64,000 nucleotides of DNA from the NCBI RefSeq assembly GCF_006540305.1, contig NZ_BJOR01000002.1:186001-250000 (forward strand), written 5' to 3'. Each line of letters opens with the position of its first letter. Position 1 is the first letter of the stretch. A model generated the notes under the pieces. That model was not told where the DNA came from and ran no database searches. It saw nothing but the letters and a program-made list of their open reading frames with translations. This DNA comes from Streptomyces sp. 6-11-2. GTDB taxonomy: Bacteria > Actinomycetota > Actinomycetes > Streptomycetales > Streptomycetaceae. Of this stretch, positions 7,477 through 17,516 are shown piece after piece. Made by a program: the position numbers and the translations under genes.

Positions 7477-8837
7477 GGCTGCTGCGCCGTCTGGCTCCGC
7501 GCACGCTGCGTGGCCGGCTCTCGCTCGTGGCCCTGACCACCGCCGCGCTCCTGATGACGGTCCTGACCGTGGCCTTCAACGCCGCGACGAGCCGGCACCT
7601 CCAGCACCAGGCGGACGACGAGCTGCGGACCCGGGCCGCCGCCGTCGCCACGACCGTCGACACCAGTGGCCCCCGGGTGCGCGTCGTGGAAACCGCCAAC
7701 GACCAGCTGCTCGACACGAACGTGTGGATCTACGCCGGGACACGGCTGCTCGAACAGCCGCCCGCCACCACGGCCCACAGCGCCCTGACCAGAGCCGCCG
7801 TACAGCTCGCGGCCGTGGGAAGGGTCGCCTGCGCGACCGTCCCCGCCGAGAACGTCCGGCTGTGCTCCCAGCCGGTCCCCGGCCGCCACGCCGCCGCCAT
7901 TGTGGTCACTGCGCTGAACCTCGCCCCCTACCGAAGTTCGGCCGACACCCTGCTCCTGGCGTCACTGACCCTGGACGCCGTCATGCTCGCGTGCACCTAC
8001 GCGCTGACGCGCCTGGCCGTCGGCAGAGCGCTGCGTCCGGTGCGTACGATGACCGACCAGGCCACCCAGTGGAGCGCCGTGGCCTCCGACGACCGCTTCG
8101 GCGTAGCGGAGCGGCCCGCCGAACTCGCCCGGCTCGGTGCCTCGCTGGACGCGCTGCTGGACCGCATACGGGCGGTGCTGCGCCACGAGCGACAGCTGAC
8201 CGCGGAGCTGTCCCACGAACTGCGCACCCCGCTCAGCCGCATCATCATCGAGCTCGACTGGTGGCGGTCCCGGCCGCGCTCGGCCGCCGAGACCCGAGCC
8301 ACCCATGAGGTGATGGACGAGGCCGCGCAGTCCATGCTCACCATCTGCGACACCCTGCTGAACGAGGCCCGCGAAAACGCCGTGAATCCCTCGGAGCTCC
8401 CCGGCACCGTGGACGTCGTGTCCGTTCTGCGTGGCTTGATCCAGCGGCTCGGAACACCGCAGGGGGTGAGGGCCACCGTCGAGTCGGCCGATCCGGACCC
8501 GAAGGCGGGGATCGCACCCGCCCTGCTGGAGCGGATCGTCAGTCCGCTGCTGGCCAATGCCGCTCGGTACGCGCACTCCAGCGTGACCGTCGTCGTGCGC
8601 CGCGGACCCGCGGCCGTACGCATCGACGTCATCGACGACGGCCCCGGCGTACCCGCGGCCTTCGTGGCCGAGCTCTTCCAGCCCGGACGGCGCGCCGACC
8701 ATGCCGACGGGCACGACGGCGCGGGACTGGGACTGCCACTGGCCCGGCGCCTTGCCCGTGCCGTCGGCGGCGAGGTGTCCCACGACCCCGAACACGTGCC
8801 CGGGGCGCGGTTCACGGTCAGCGTGCCGACCGGCTGA
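7470..8837 (+). CDS. sensor histidine kinase
   Basis: A 455-residue membrane kinase. Membrane segments lie near residues 15-35 and 150-170, with an extracellular sensor region between. HAMP follows (RALRPVRTMTDQ), then HisKA with the phosphorylated histidine in LTAELSHELRTPLSR, and HATPase with N box LLANAARYAHSSV, G1 box IDDGPGVP and G2 box DGAGLGLPLARR. It pairs with the adjacent OmpR regulator. Its 3' end overlaps the convergent COG4705 gene by 20 bases. The sensor region resembles no domain I can name. Confidence 0.9.
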   Translation: MKRLLRRLAPRTLRGRLSLVALTTAALLMTVLTVAFNAATSRHLQHQADDELRTRAAAVATTVDTSGPRVRVVETANDQLLDTNVWIYAGTRLLEQPPATTAHSALTRAAVQLAAVGRVACATVPAENVRLCSQPVPGRHAAAIVVTALNLAPYRSSADTLLLASLTLDAVMLACTYALTRLAVGRALRPVRTMTDQATQWSAVASDDRFGVAERPAELARLGASLDALLDRIRAVLRHERQLTAELSHELRTPLSRIIIELDWWRSRPRSAAETRATHEVMDEAAQSMLTICDTLLNEARENAVNPSELPGTVDVVSVLRGLIQRLGTPQGVRATVESADPDPKAGIAPALLERIVSPLLANAARYAHSSVTVVVRRGPAAVRIDVIDDGPGVPAAFVAELFQPGRRADHADGHDGAGLGLPLARRLARAVGGEVSHDPEHVPGARFTVSVPTG

Positions 8838-9726
8838 CCGTTTCCGCCCCGGTCGCCGAGGCGGTGGTCCTGCGCTCGCGCACCTGGGCCCAGGCCATCA
8901 GGCCGAACAGGATCGCCAGCAGCACCGCCGACGAACCCGCCGTACCCAGGTCCAGACCGCCCTTGGCGACCGGCTTGGTGAGGAAGTCCCCCGCGGTGGC
9001 GCCCAGCGGGCGGGTGAGGACGAACGCGATCCAGAACAGAAGCACGTTCGGTACCGCGGGCACCTTCATCAGCGCCACCAGGACGGCCAGGGCGCCGGTG
9101 ACGAGCAGCGCGCCACCGGCGTAGCCGAGTCCGGAGCTGTCCGAGAGGAAGTCGCCCATCGAGGTGCCGAGCGTGTTGGAGACGAGGATCGCCGACCAGA
9201 ACAACGCCTCACCCCGAAAGGTGACGATGTCGCGGATCTGGAACGTCATCCCGGACAGCTTCCAGACGGCGAAGATGACCAGCAGGAGAGAGATGAGGAT
9301 CGCCGCGCCCGCCGGGTATCCGAGTCCGAGGCCCTGCGGCCCCCAGCCGAGCGACGTGGCACCGCCCGAAAGGTACTTCGCGCTGGCGTCGCGGTTCATG
9401 AAGTCGGACATCGTGGTGCCGGCCATGCTGGTCGACAGGATCACGGTCCAGTAGAAGAACGGGTTGTAGCGGCGTGATCCCAGCTGGACGACCAGGGTCA
9501 CCACGAAGACCAGGAACAGGGCGATCGTGGTGAGGAAGTAGCCCAGCTTCAGGGTCTGCGCGAAGAGGTCCCCGGCCGTCTCCCCCAGGGTGGTCGCCGC
9601 GATCTTCATGATCCAGAACGCGAGGGTGACCTCGGGCAGCTTCTTCATCACCGACTTCGCCGTACCGGCAGCCGGGCGGTGCGTGCCCGCGACGTCGAGG
9701 TCGGTGAGGACTTCGGGTCGCTCCAT
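8818..9726 (-). CDS. COG4705-like multipass membrane protein, copy A
   Basis: A 302-residue polytopic membrane protein built from repeated units. Four times a hydrophobic helix opens with FW or YW and leads to a (G/A)T-(S/T/A)-x-x-(G/S)D motif: FWIMKIAATTLGETAGDLF, FYWTVILSTSMAGTTMSDFM, FWSAILVSNTLGTSMGDFL and FWIAFVLTRPLGATAGDFL. The family is uncharacterised; the repeated in-membrane Thr/Asp motifs suggest transport, which is inference. ATG 9726 with an upstream AGGAG is preferred to TTG 9750. It lies beside the two-component pair and a paralogue, copy B. Confidence 0.75.
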   Translation of the reverse strand: MERPEVLTDLDVAGTHRPAAGTAKSVMKKLPEVTLAFWIMKIAATTLGETAGDLFAQTLKLGYFLTTIALFLVFVVTLVVQLGSRRYNPFFYWTVILSTSMAGTTMSDFMNRDASAKYLSGGATSLGWGPQGLGLGYPAGAAILISLLLVIFAVWKLSGMTFQIRDIVTFRGEALFWSAILVSNTLGTSMGDFLSDSSGLGYAGGALLVTGALAVLVALMKVPAVPNVLLFWIAFVLTRPLGATAGDFLTKPVAKGGLDLGTAGSSAVLLAILFGLMAWAQVRERRTTASATGAETVSRSAR

Positions 9727-9876
9727 CGTCCGATGCTCCTGTCCGTCCAACAGCGGGGCGCCCGTGCCGGAGGGACGAGCGCCTTGTCAGGGTGAGCCGG
9801 CCGCGAGGAAACGGCCGGCTCACCCACGATGGCAGGAACATCCTGAAAACAACCTGAACGCCCCGCTCTGCCGCTT

Positions 9877-10704
9877 TCAGGTGGTCATCTGTCGCGCATT
9901 CCGCTCCGGATCGATCACGTCCCTGCGCGTCGCCGACAGGTAGACCACCAGACCGAGGATCACCATCAGGAAGAGCGCGCTGGTCACGACGGTGCCCAGC
10001 CCGAGACCGCCGTCCGCGCTCGGCTGCGAGAGATAGTCGCCGATCGAGGCACCCAGCGGACGGGTCAGGATGTAGGCGATCCAGAAACTCCACACGGCGT
10101 TCAGGCCGAGCGCGAAGTGGGCCACGGCAACCGCGGCGATCGCGAGGGCGAACAGCGCGGCGGAGAGCCAGTAGCCGAGATTCATCCGCTCCGAGACGAG
10201 GTCGCCGGCGGAGGTGCCGAGGGCGAAGGTGAAAAGCACGGCCAGCCAGTAGAAGGACTCGCGGCTGGTGGTGTCGACGTGGTGGATGGACAGGGTCCGC
10301 TCACGTCGGTACCAGACGGCGAACACGACCGCGAGGGCGACGGCGAACACCGTGGTGCTCGTCTCCAGCGGCACTCCCATGTTGTCGGTGAGGTTGTCGC
10401 TGATCAACGTGCCGACGACGCTGATCAGGGCCACGGCGAGCCAGTACACGCCCGCGCGGTAGGTGCGGGTGCGGAACTGCGCCACCAGCACCACGGCCAG
10501 CAGGGCGCTCATCAGAACCGACACTCCGGTCAGCCCGAGGCCGGCCTTCTCGTTCAGCAGGTCCGCCGCGGTCTCACCGACCGTCGTGCACAGCACCTTG
10601 ATGATCCAGAAGTAGACGGTGACTTCGGGCACCTTGTTCCAGCGCATCCGGTGGCCGAGGCCGACCGCCGGTGCCGCAGTGGTTTCGGAGGCTTCGTAGG
10701 TCAT
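9877..10704 (-). CDS. COG4705-like multipass membrane protein, copy B
   Basis: A 275-residue paralogue of copy A with the same fourfold pattern: VYFWIIKVLCTTVGETAADLL, GVYWLAVALISVVGTLISDNL, SFYWLAVLFTFALGTSAGDLV and SFWIAYILTRPLGASIGDYL. The conserved start KVPEVTVYFWI matches KLPEVTLAFWI of copy A. It lies upstream of copy A on the same strand with a 150-base gap, so the two may be cotranscribed. A GTG at 10722 in the same frame is an alternative start. Function unknown. Confidence 0.75.
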   Translation of the reverse strand: MTYEASETTAAPAVGLGHRMRWNKVPEVTVYFWIIKVLCTTVGETAADLLNEKAGLGLTGVSVLMSALLAVVLVAQFRTRTYRAGVYWLAVALISVVGTLISDNLTDNMGVPLETSTTVFAVALAVVFAVWYRRERTLSIHHVDTTSRESFYWLAVLFTFALGTSAGDLVSERMNLGYWLSAALFALAIAAVAVAHFALGLNAVWSFWIAYILTRPLGASIGDYLSQPSADGGLGLGTVVTSALFLMVILGLVVYLSATRRDVIDPERNARQMTT

Positions 10705-10832
10705 GTGGCCAGACCGTGCCACCGATTCCCTGAACGCTTCCTTTACGCGTCGCGCCGGGGCTTTCGGGCGTGGCCTGTTTCACCGCCGACCACGCGCGAA
10801 CTCGTCACCGGGCGCCCGCGTCCCCCGGCCCG

Positions 10833-11483
10833 TTACCGGGCGCCCTCGTCCCCCGACCCCAACGATCCTGCCGCGTGGCCGAATTGGCGCAGGCACCGGA
10901 CCGCGAGGTCGACGGGGGAGCCGGGTCCCTCGACTCCGGCCTCCGTGCCCGCCCATGTCTCCAGGGCGATCCGGATCGCGTCGGTGGCGGCGGCCGCGGT
11001 GAGCCGTACCTCCAGGTCCTCGGCGTGCCCGCCCGAGAGCCGCGCGATCACCGGGACGAGCCGCTCCTCGGATTCCTGGTTGACCCGGTACCAGACCGCC
11101 CGCAGCGCGGGGTCCTCCGCCGCGGCCCGCAGGAGCCCGCGCGTGCGCAGCAGCGCCTGGGTGGCCTCCTCGTCCGGCGGGTGCAGCGCCTGCTCGACGG
11201 CGGACCTCAGCGCCCGGGGGAGTGGCGTCCCCGGCTCCGTGGCCTCGAGGAGCGCCCGCCAGCGGTCGCCGCCGTTCGCGAGCAGCGGGCTCACGGCGTC
11301 TTCCTTGGAGCGGAAATACCGGTAGAAGGTCCGCAGCGCGATCCCCGCGCGCCGAGCGATCTCCTCGGCCGTCGTGCCCTGGGGGCCTCGCGTGGCGAAC
11401 AGCTCCATCGCCGCGTGCGCGATCTCGAGCTGCGTGGCGGCCTTGCGGCGCTCGGTCAAGGAGGGGGAGGCATGAGTGCTCAC
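10833..11483 (-). CDS. TetR-family transcriptional regulator
   Basis: A 216-residue repressor with an N-terminal TetR helix-turn-helix (AAMELFATRGPQGTTAEEIARR then AGIALRTFYRYFRSKEDAV) and an all-helical ligand domain. The frame is open to 11537, but conservation begins around the GTG at 11483 (STHASPSLTERRKAATQLEIA), so that start is preferred. It is divergent from two SDR genes, with a perfect dyad in the intergenic region. It probably represses the SDR genes and itself until a small ligand is present. Confidence 0.9.
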   Translation of the reverse strand: MSTHASPSLTERRKAATQLEIAHAAMELFATRGPQGTTAEEIARRAGIALRTFYRYFRSKEDAVSPLLANGGDRWRALLEATEPGTPLPRALRSAVEQALHPPDEEATQALLRTRGLLRAAAEDPALRAVWYRVNQESEERLVPVIARLSGGHAEDLEVRLTAAAATDAIRIALETWAGTEAGVEGPGSPVDLAVRCLRQFGHAAGSLGSGDEGAR

Positions 11484-11522
11484 CGCACAAGGATACGGTC
11501 CGCGGCATGCCTTTGGCATGTA

Positions 11523-11552
11523 TTGACGTAGTGGCAAAACGTGCCACCTAGG
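11523..11552 (+). promoter_or_regulatory. promoter with TetR-type operator
   Basis: A perfect inverted repeat GTGGCA-AAACG-TGCCAC occupies 11531-11547. TTGACG at 11523-11528 is a good -35, and CCTAGG at 11547-11552 is a weaker -10 after 18 bases, so the dyad fills the spacer of a promoter reading toward the SDR genes. The 17-bp size and divergent TetR gene make it the likely operator. Confidence 0.65.
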
Positions 11553-11647
11553 CGTAACGTGTAGGTCGATCGAGGACGCCGAAGGCGAGAGAGAGCCGGC
11601 GTCACAGGGCCCTGGCCGGACACCCGCGGGGCCGGTTTGGAGAACAG

Positions 11648-12433
11648 ATGAACCGCTACGAAGGCCGTCGAGTCCTGATCACCGGTGGTGGCTCGGGCAT
11701 CGGCCAGGCCACCGTGCTGCGCATCCTTGCGGAGGGCGGCGCCGTCGTGGCCGCGGACGTCAGCGAGCGAGGTCTGAACGACACCGTCGAGAGGGCCGGC
11801 GCCCACGCGGACCGCCTCACGACGCTCGTCATCGACATATCCGACGAGGCCTCGGTACGCGCCGGGGTCGCCGCCGCCGTCACCGCGCTCGGCGGTCTGG
11901 ACGTGCTGGTCAACGCGGCCGGGATCCTGCGCTCCTCGCACACCCACGAGACGAGCCTCGAGGACTTCACCCGCATCCTGCAGGTCAACCTCGTCGGCAC
12001 CTTCCTCATGATCCGCGAGTCCATCCCGGCGCTGCTGGAGGGCCGGGGTGCGGCGGTCGTCAACTTCAGTTCGACCTCCGCCATGTTCGCGCACCCCTAC
12101 ATGGCCGCGTATGCGGCGAGCAAGGGCGGCATCCAGTCCATGACGCACGCGCTGGCCGGCGAGTACGCGAAGCAGGGCATCCGCTTCACCGCCGTCCAGC
12201 CCGGCTCCATCTCCTCCGGCATGACCGACGGCAGCGGCGCCAGCAAGCAGAGCACGGGACCGGGGCTGCCCGAGGATGCCGACATGAGCCTGTTCATGAA
12301 GCTCTCGCCGGCGCTCGGCCAGGGTTTCGCCGGTCCGGAGACGGTGGCGTCCGTGGTCGCGATGCTCGGCTCCGACGACGGCAGCTTCATCACCGGCACC
12401 GAGGTCCGCATCGACGGCGGCACCCACTTCTGA
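11648..12433 (+). CDS. SDR-family oxidoreductase
   Basis: A 261-residue classical short-chain dehydrogenase. The NAD(P) glycine motif is LITGGGSGIG near residue 12, followed by DVLVNAAGIL, the catalytic Ser in VVNFSSTSAMF and the YAASK catalytic pair. It ends in the usual TGTEVRIDGGTHF. The substrate cannot be assigned. It is the first gene downstream of the TetR-controlled promoter, with a second SDR 164 bases further on, suggesting a small two-step oxidation unit. Confidence 0.9.
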   Translation: MNRYEGRRVLITGGGSGIGQATVLRILAEGGAVVAADVSERGLNDTVERAGAHADRLTTLVIDISDEASVRAGVAAAVTALGGLDVLVNAAGILRSSHTHETSLEDFTRILQVNLVGTFLMIRESIPALLEGRGAAVVNFSSTSAMFAHPYMAAYAASKGGIQSMTHALAGEYAKQGIRFTAVQPGSISSGMTDGSGASKQSTGPGLPEDADMSLFMKLSPALGQGFAGPETVASVVAMLGSDDGSFITGTEVRIDGGTHF

Positions 12434-12468
12434 GGACGGCCCGGCGGCGGCTCGGGGCCGCCCACTGA

Positions 12469-13362
<894 letters not shown>

Positions 13363-13426
13363 GGACCACTGCCGGCGAGACGTGACACTCCATGGTGCGG
13401 CCGCCGCCGGTGGTACGGGAGATCCG

Positions 13427-14296
13427 TCACGCGGGTTCGACGGGCAGCCACAGCTCGCAGGTCGCGGTGCTGAAGTCGTCCGCGCGCTCGAGGACCGTGA
13501 CGATCGAGGGACCTGGCCGCAGACGCCACGGGTTGGAGGGAAACCATTCGGTCGCGGTCGCGGCCCAGGTCGTCCGGAGCGTCCGCGGATACGGTCCGGA
13601 GCTGCGGAAGATCGCCCACCTGCCGGCCGGTACCTCGATGGCGTCGAGGTCGTCGGGGGCCGGCGTGTCCCGGGAGACGGCGACCCCGTGCAGGTAGGTC
13701 AGTTCGCTGCCCTCCGCGCCGTCGGGGGCCAGATCGTCGCAGACTTGGAGCAGGCCCCCCGGTTCGGTCTCGCTGAGGGCCTTCAGCCTGAGATGCTCCT
13801 GCGGCGGCAGTGCGGCGATGTGCTGCTGGATGTGCGGGTTGACGCCCTGGTGGATGAGCGGGACCCGGGCGGCGTGTCCGACCAGCCGGAACGCGGGGCG
13901 GTCGACGAGGCGGGTGTCCATGGGGATGTTCCCTTCGACGGTCAGGCGGAACCTGAGCTGCGGTTGAGCGCGCAGGGGGCCTCCTGCGCGGCGCACGTCA
14001 CGGGGGGTGGCGCCGTGGACCGCCCGGAACGCGCGTCCGAACGCCTCGGTCGATCCGTATCCGTGCCGGACGGCGATGCTCAGCAGATCGTCCTCGCCCC
14101 GGACGACGTCGGCGGCGGCGACGGTCATACGGCGCCGGCGCACGTACTCCGACAGCGGCATGCCCGCCAACGACGAGAACATCCGGCGCAGGTGGTACTC
14201 GGTCGTGCCGAGTGTCCTGGCCAGTCCGTGGACGTCGAGCTCCTCGGCGAGGTGCTCCTCGACGAGATCGGCAAGCCGGTTCAGTGCTGAGATCAC
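13427..14296 (-). CDS. AraC-family regulator with GyrI-like effector domain
   Basis: A 289-residue regulator with an N-terminal AraC double helix-turn-helix (LARTLGTTEYHLRRMFSSLAG; then LLSIAVRHGYGSTEAFGRAFRAVHG) and a C-terminal GyrI-like small-molecule domain ending in WLPVEP. This layout is seen in Rob and SAV2435-type drug-responsive activators. The GTG at 14296 is preferred because AAAGGAGG precedes it by four bases; the frame is open upstream to 14332. The SigJ-like factor and MFS exporter on the other strand are plausible targets. Confidence 0.88.
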   Translation of the reverse strand: MISALNRLADLVEEHLAEELDVHGLARTLGTTEYHLRRMFSSLAGMPLSEYVRRRRMTVAAADVVRGEDDLLSIAVRHGYGSTEAFGRAFRAVHGATPRDVRRAGGPLRAQPQLRFRLTVEGNIPMDTRLVDRPAFRLVGHAARVPLIHQGVNPHIQQHIAALPPQEHLRLKALSETEPGGLLQVCDDLAPDGAEGSELTYLHGVAVSRDTPAPDDLDAIEVPAGRWAIFRSSGPYPRTLRTTWAATATEWFPSNPWRLRPGPSIVTVLERADDFSTATCELWLPVEPA

Positions 14297-14521
14297 GGGG
14301 CCTCCTTTCGACATCAACCCTGGCAGAGGCATCCCGGCCGCATCCGACCGCTGCGATCCGGTCCGATCGGGCGTCCGGACCGGAGCGAGGCTGACGCGCG
14401 CTCATGCCGCCGGGCGGGTACGGCCGTCCCGGGCACGTCACAGTTTCCGGTCCTCGGGCGTCACATGGATGGGCTCCGGCCCGTCAGACATCCGAGGCAC
14501 CCGTGGGGAGAGCGTGACCCG

Positions 14522-15451
14522 ATGCACGAACACGATTGGCTGGCCGCTCGATTCGAGACCGACCGCCCCCGCCTGCGCGCGGTGGCGTACCGGATGCTCG
14601 GCTCGTCGGCCGAGGCGGACGACGCCGTCCAGGAGACCTGGCTCCGGGCCAGCCGCTCGGACGCCGCCGCGGTGGAGAACATGAGCGGCTGGCTGACCAC
14701 CATCGTGGCCCGCGTGTCGTTGAACATGCTCCAGTCCCGCACGTCGCGCCGCGAGGAACTGGTGGACGCCCCCGAGACCGGCGGCTCGCCCCGCCTGGAC
14801 ACGCCGGTCGACCCGGAACGGGAGGCGCTGCTCGCCGAGTCGGTCGGCACCGCCATGCTCCTCATCCTCGACACGCTCACGCCCGCCGAGCGGCTGGCGT
14901 TCGTGCTGCACGACATGTTCGCGGTGCCCTTCGAGGAGATCGCGCCGATCGTGGACCGTACTCCGGCCGCCGCCCGCCAACTGGCCAGCCGTGCCCGCCG
15001 CCGCATCCAGCGGCAGGGCGTCGACCCGGGCGCAACGGGCGCAGGCCCGAAGGCCGGGCCGGCACAGGGCGAGAACGCCGACACCCACCAGGCCGGCAAG
15101 GCCGATCTCATCCGCGCTTTCCTCACCGCTTCCCGCGAGGGCGACTTCGAGGCGCTGCTGGCCATGCTCGCCCCGGACATCGTGCTCCGCTCCGACCGGG
15201 CGGTCGTACGGATGGGCGCGGCCACGGGGAGGGACGCGGCAGCGGAGATCCGCGGCTCCGACGCCGTCGCCCGCGCCTTCGCCAAGCTCTCCTGGGACCC
15301 GGTGCCCGCCCTCGTGGACGGCTCCGCCGCACTGGCCTACGCCCCGGACGGCGTGCCGCGGGCCGTGTACCGCTTCGGCGTCGCCGACGACCTGATCACC
15401 GGCATCGACGTCCGGGCCGACCTCACCGGCCTCGACATCGTTCTGTGCTGA
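14522..15451 (+). CDS. ECF sigma factor, SigJ-like with SnoaL-type C-terminus
   Basis: A 309-residue extracytoplasmic-function sigma factor. Region 2 covers roughly residues 10-75 (AYRMLGSSAEADDAVQETWL), and region 4 about 115-170 (LAFVLHDMFAVPFEEIAPIV). A SnoaL/NTF2-like domain follows from about 195 (ADLIRAFLTASREGDFEALLAMLAPDIVL), as in SigJ-group factors that use this domain instead of a separate anti-sigma factor. It precedes a 14-helix MFS exporter, which it may help express. Confidence 0.9.
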   Translation: MHEHDWLAARFETDRPRLRAVAYRMLGSSAEADDAVQETWLRASRSDAAAVENMSGWLTTIVARVSLNMLQSRTSRREELVDAPETGGSPRLDTPVDPEREALLAESVGTAMLLILDTLTPAERLAFVLHDMFAVPFEEIAPIVDRTPAAARQLASRARRRIQRQGVDPGATGAGPKAGPAQGENADTHQAGKADLIRAFLTASREGDFEALLAMLAPDIVLRSDRAVVRMGAATGRDAAAEIRGSDAVARAFAKLSWDPVPALVDGSAALAYAPDGVPRAVYRFGVADDLITGIDVRADLTGLDIVLC

Positions 15452-15537
15452 ACCGCCGCGGCCCGTCACATCCGGCGGCCGCGGCCTGTCATACGGACTG
15501 AGCCCGAATTCCTCCCCATGCGAGTAGGAGACACCTC

Positions 15538-17037
15538 ATGTCCACACCCAGCGCCGTGCCTGCGGCCGGGGACTCACGGCGGTGGATGGTCCTCGCCGTC
15601 ATCTGCACCGCCTACCTCATGCTGACCCTCGACGCCACGGTGATGAATCTGGCGCTGCCGTCGGCGCAGACCTCGCTGCACTTCTCGGACGCGGACAAGC
15701 AGTGGGTCGTGACGGCGTACGCGCTGAGCTACGGCAGTCTGCTGCTGTTCAGCGGCCGGCTGGCCGACCTCATCGGGCGCAAGGAGACGTTCGTCGCCGG
15801 CCTGGCCGGCTTCGCGGCCGCCTCCGCGGTCGGCGGCGCCGCCGGCAGTTTCGGCATGCTGGTGGCCGCCCGCGCCTGCCAGGGCGTCTTCGCCGCGCTG
15901 CTGGCGCCCACCGCCCTGTCGCTGCTGGCCACCACGTTCACCGACCCCAAGGAGCGCGGCAAGGCGTTCGGCGTCTTCAGCGCGGTCGCGGCCAGCGGCG
16001 GCGGCCTGGGCCTGCTCATCGGCGGCGCGCTGACCTCCGCCCTGAACTGGCGCTGGTGCATGTACGTCAATCTGGTCTTCGCCGCCTTCTCGCTGATCGC
16101 CGGCTCCTCGCTGCTCACCCGGCAGCCGCGCACGGGCGCCCGGATGGACGTCCCCGGCGTCGTCGTGGTGTCCGGCGGCATGCTCTGCCTGGTCTACGGC
16201 TTCTCCAACGCGGCGACGCACAGCTGGCACACCCCCTCGACCTGGGGCTTCCTCGTGGCCGGCGGGGTGCTGGTGGTGCTGTTCTCCTTCTGGCAGCGCC
16301 GCGCCCAGCACCCGCTGCTGCCGCCGCGGGTCGTGCTCGACCGCAACCGCGGCGGCTCCTACATCGCCGCACTGGTCGTCGGAGCCGGCATGTTCGGCGT
16401 GCTGCTCTTCCTCATCTACTACATGCAGTCCGACCTGGGATACTCGGCGATCACGTCGGGTCTCGCCCTGCTGCCGATGGTGGCCGTCACGGCCGTGGCG
16501 AGCAATGTGGGCAACATCCGGCTGATGCCGCGCTTCGGCCCGCGGCCGCTGGTCTCCGCCGGCATGCTGATCAACGCCGGCGGTATGGCCTGGCTGACCC
16601 GGATCGGGCCGGCTTCCCCCTACGTCTCGACGCTCCTCGGACCGACGATGGTGATCGGGCTCGCCATGGGCCTGATCTTCGCCGCCGTGCTGCGCACCGG
16701 CACCTCCGGGGTACTGCCGCAGGACGCGGGCATCGCCTCGGCCGCCATCAGCACCGGCCAGCAACTCGGCGGCGCCATCGGCACCGCGCTGCTCAACACG
16801 ATCGCGGCCGGCGCCACCACCGACTACCTGACCGGTTACGCCCGGGGGAAGCCGGGGCCGGCGCTCCTCCACCTGGCGACGATCCACGGCTACACCCGGG
16901 TGTTCTGGTGGTGCGCCGGCATCTTCGCCTTCGGCGCCGTCCTCAGCGGCGCGTTGCTGCGCAGCGGCCCGCTGCCGGTGCCCGGCCGGCCCACCAACCC
17001 CGAGCGGATCACCGAGCCGGAGAAGACGCGCTCCTGA
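15538..17037 (+). CDS. MFS drug exporter, DHA2 (14-helix) type
   Basis: A 499-residue polytopic protein with about 14 hydrophobic segments. MFS motif A is seen as GRLADLIGRK after helix 2, and the first helix carries LTLDATVMNLALPS, typical of EmrB/QacA-type drug:proton antiporters. A charged tail (NPERITEPEKTRS) closes the protein. It follows the SigJ-like gene by 86 bases and is followed by a hairpin. The substrate is unknown; export of a toxic compound or antibiotic is likely. Confidence 0.92.
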   Translation: MSTPSAVPAAGDSRRWMVLAVICTAYLMLTLDATVMNLALPSAQTSLHFSDADKQWVVTAYALSYGSLLLFSGRLADLIGRKETFVAGLAGFAAASAVGGAAGSFGMLVAARACQGVFAALLAPTALSLLATTFTDPKERGKAFGVFSAVAASGGGLGLLIGGALTSALNWRWCMYVNLVFAAFSLIAGSSLLTRQPRTGARMDVPGVVVVSGGMLCLVYGFSNAATHSWHTPSTWGFLVAGGVLVVLFSFWQRRAQHPLLPPRVVLDRNRGGSYIAALVVGAGMFGVLLFLIYYMQSDLGYSAITSGLALLPMVAVTAVASNVGNIRLMPRFGPRPLVSAGMLINAGGMAWLTRIGPASPYVSTLLGPTMVIGLAMGLIFAAVLRTGTSGVLPQDAGIASAAISTGQQLGGAIGTALLNTIAAGATTDYLTGYARGKPGPALLHLATIHGYTRVFWWCAGIFAFGAVLSGALLRSGPLPVPGRPTNPERITEPEKTRS

Positions 17038-17106
17038 CGTTCCCCGGCGGGCACTCCTGACGCACGCCCCGACGCCTTCCGGCCGCGGCGCCGGCGGAAC
17101 AACCGA

Positions 17107-17137
17107 GGAGGAGGGCCGGGCCGCTTGGCCCTCCTCC
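17107..17137 (+). terminator. hairpin terminator after MFS gene
   Basis: GGAGGAGGGCC at 17107-17117 pairs perfectly with GGCCCTCCTCC at 17127-17137 around a nine-base loop. There is no T-run, as is usual for streptomycete terminators. It lies 70 bases after the MFS stop. Confidence 0.65.
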
Positions 17138-17225
17138 CACATCACCGGACACACGGACGGCCGTCCGGGAGCCGGGAACAGCCCACCCATCCTGCGTTCG
17201 TCGACGAAATCGGTAGCCTGCCACC

Positions 17226-17510
17226 ATGGTTACGGGTCAGGGGGCCGAGTCCAGCGGTGCCGGTCTTGACGACCAGGACTGGGGTGCGACGCGCGCCTGG
17301 GTGGAGAAGGGGCTGTCCGAGGCCGAACGCATCGAAGGAGTCACGCGGTTGCGCGGCGGCTGGACGTCGCAGATGCGCCGTCTCGACATCTGTGGGCCGG
17401 GTGGTCGGCGCTCGCTGGTGCTGCGGTCGTTCGTCAGGCCCTTCTTCGTCCGGCACGCGGAGGGCCTGCTGACCCGCGAGGCGGCCGTTCTGCGCCTGCT
17501 GGTCTCCCAG
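17226..17510 (+). pseudogene. phosphotransferase (APH-like) gene fragment
   Basis: About 95 codons resembling the N-terminus of APH-fold phosphotransferases: WVEKGL...ITRLRGGWTSQMRRLDI (here VTRLRGG) and RSLVLRSFV...LTREAAVLRLLVSQ, the N-lobe with the ATP-lysine region. The similarity stops at about 17510, seven bases before the stop codon of the minus-strand DUF523 gene. The frame then runs on as meaningless antisense of that gene to 18038. The C-lobe with the catalytic HGD and DFD motifs is absent. The abrupt end suggests a deletion or rearrangement breakpoint. Confidence 0.7.
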
Positions 17511-17516
17511 AAGACG

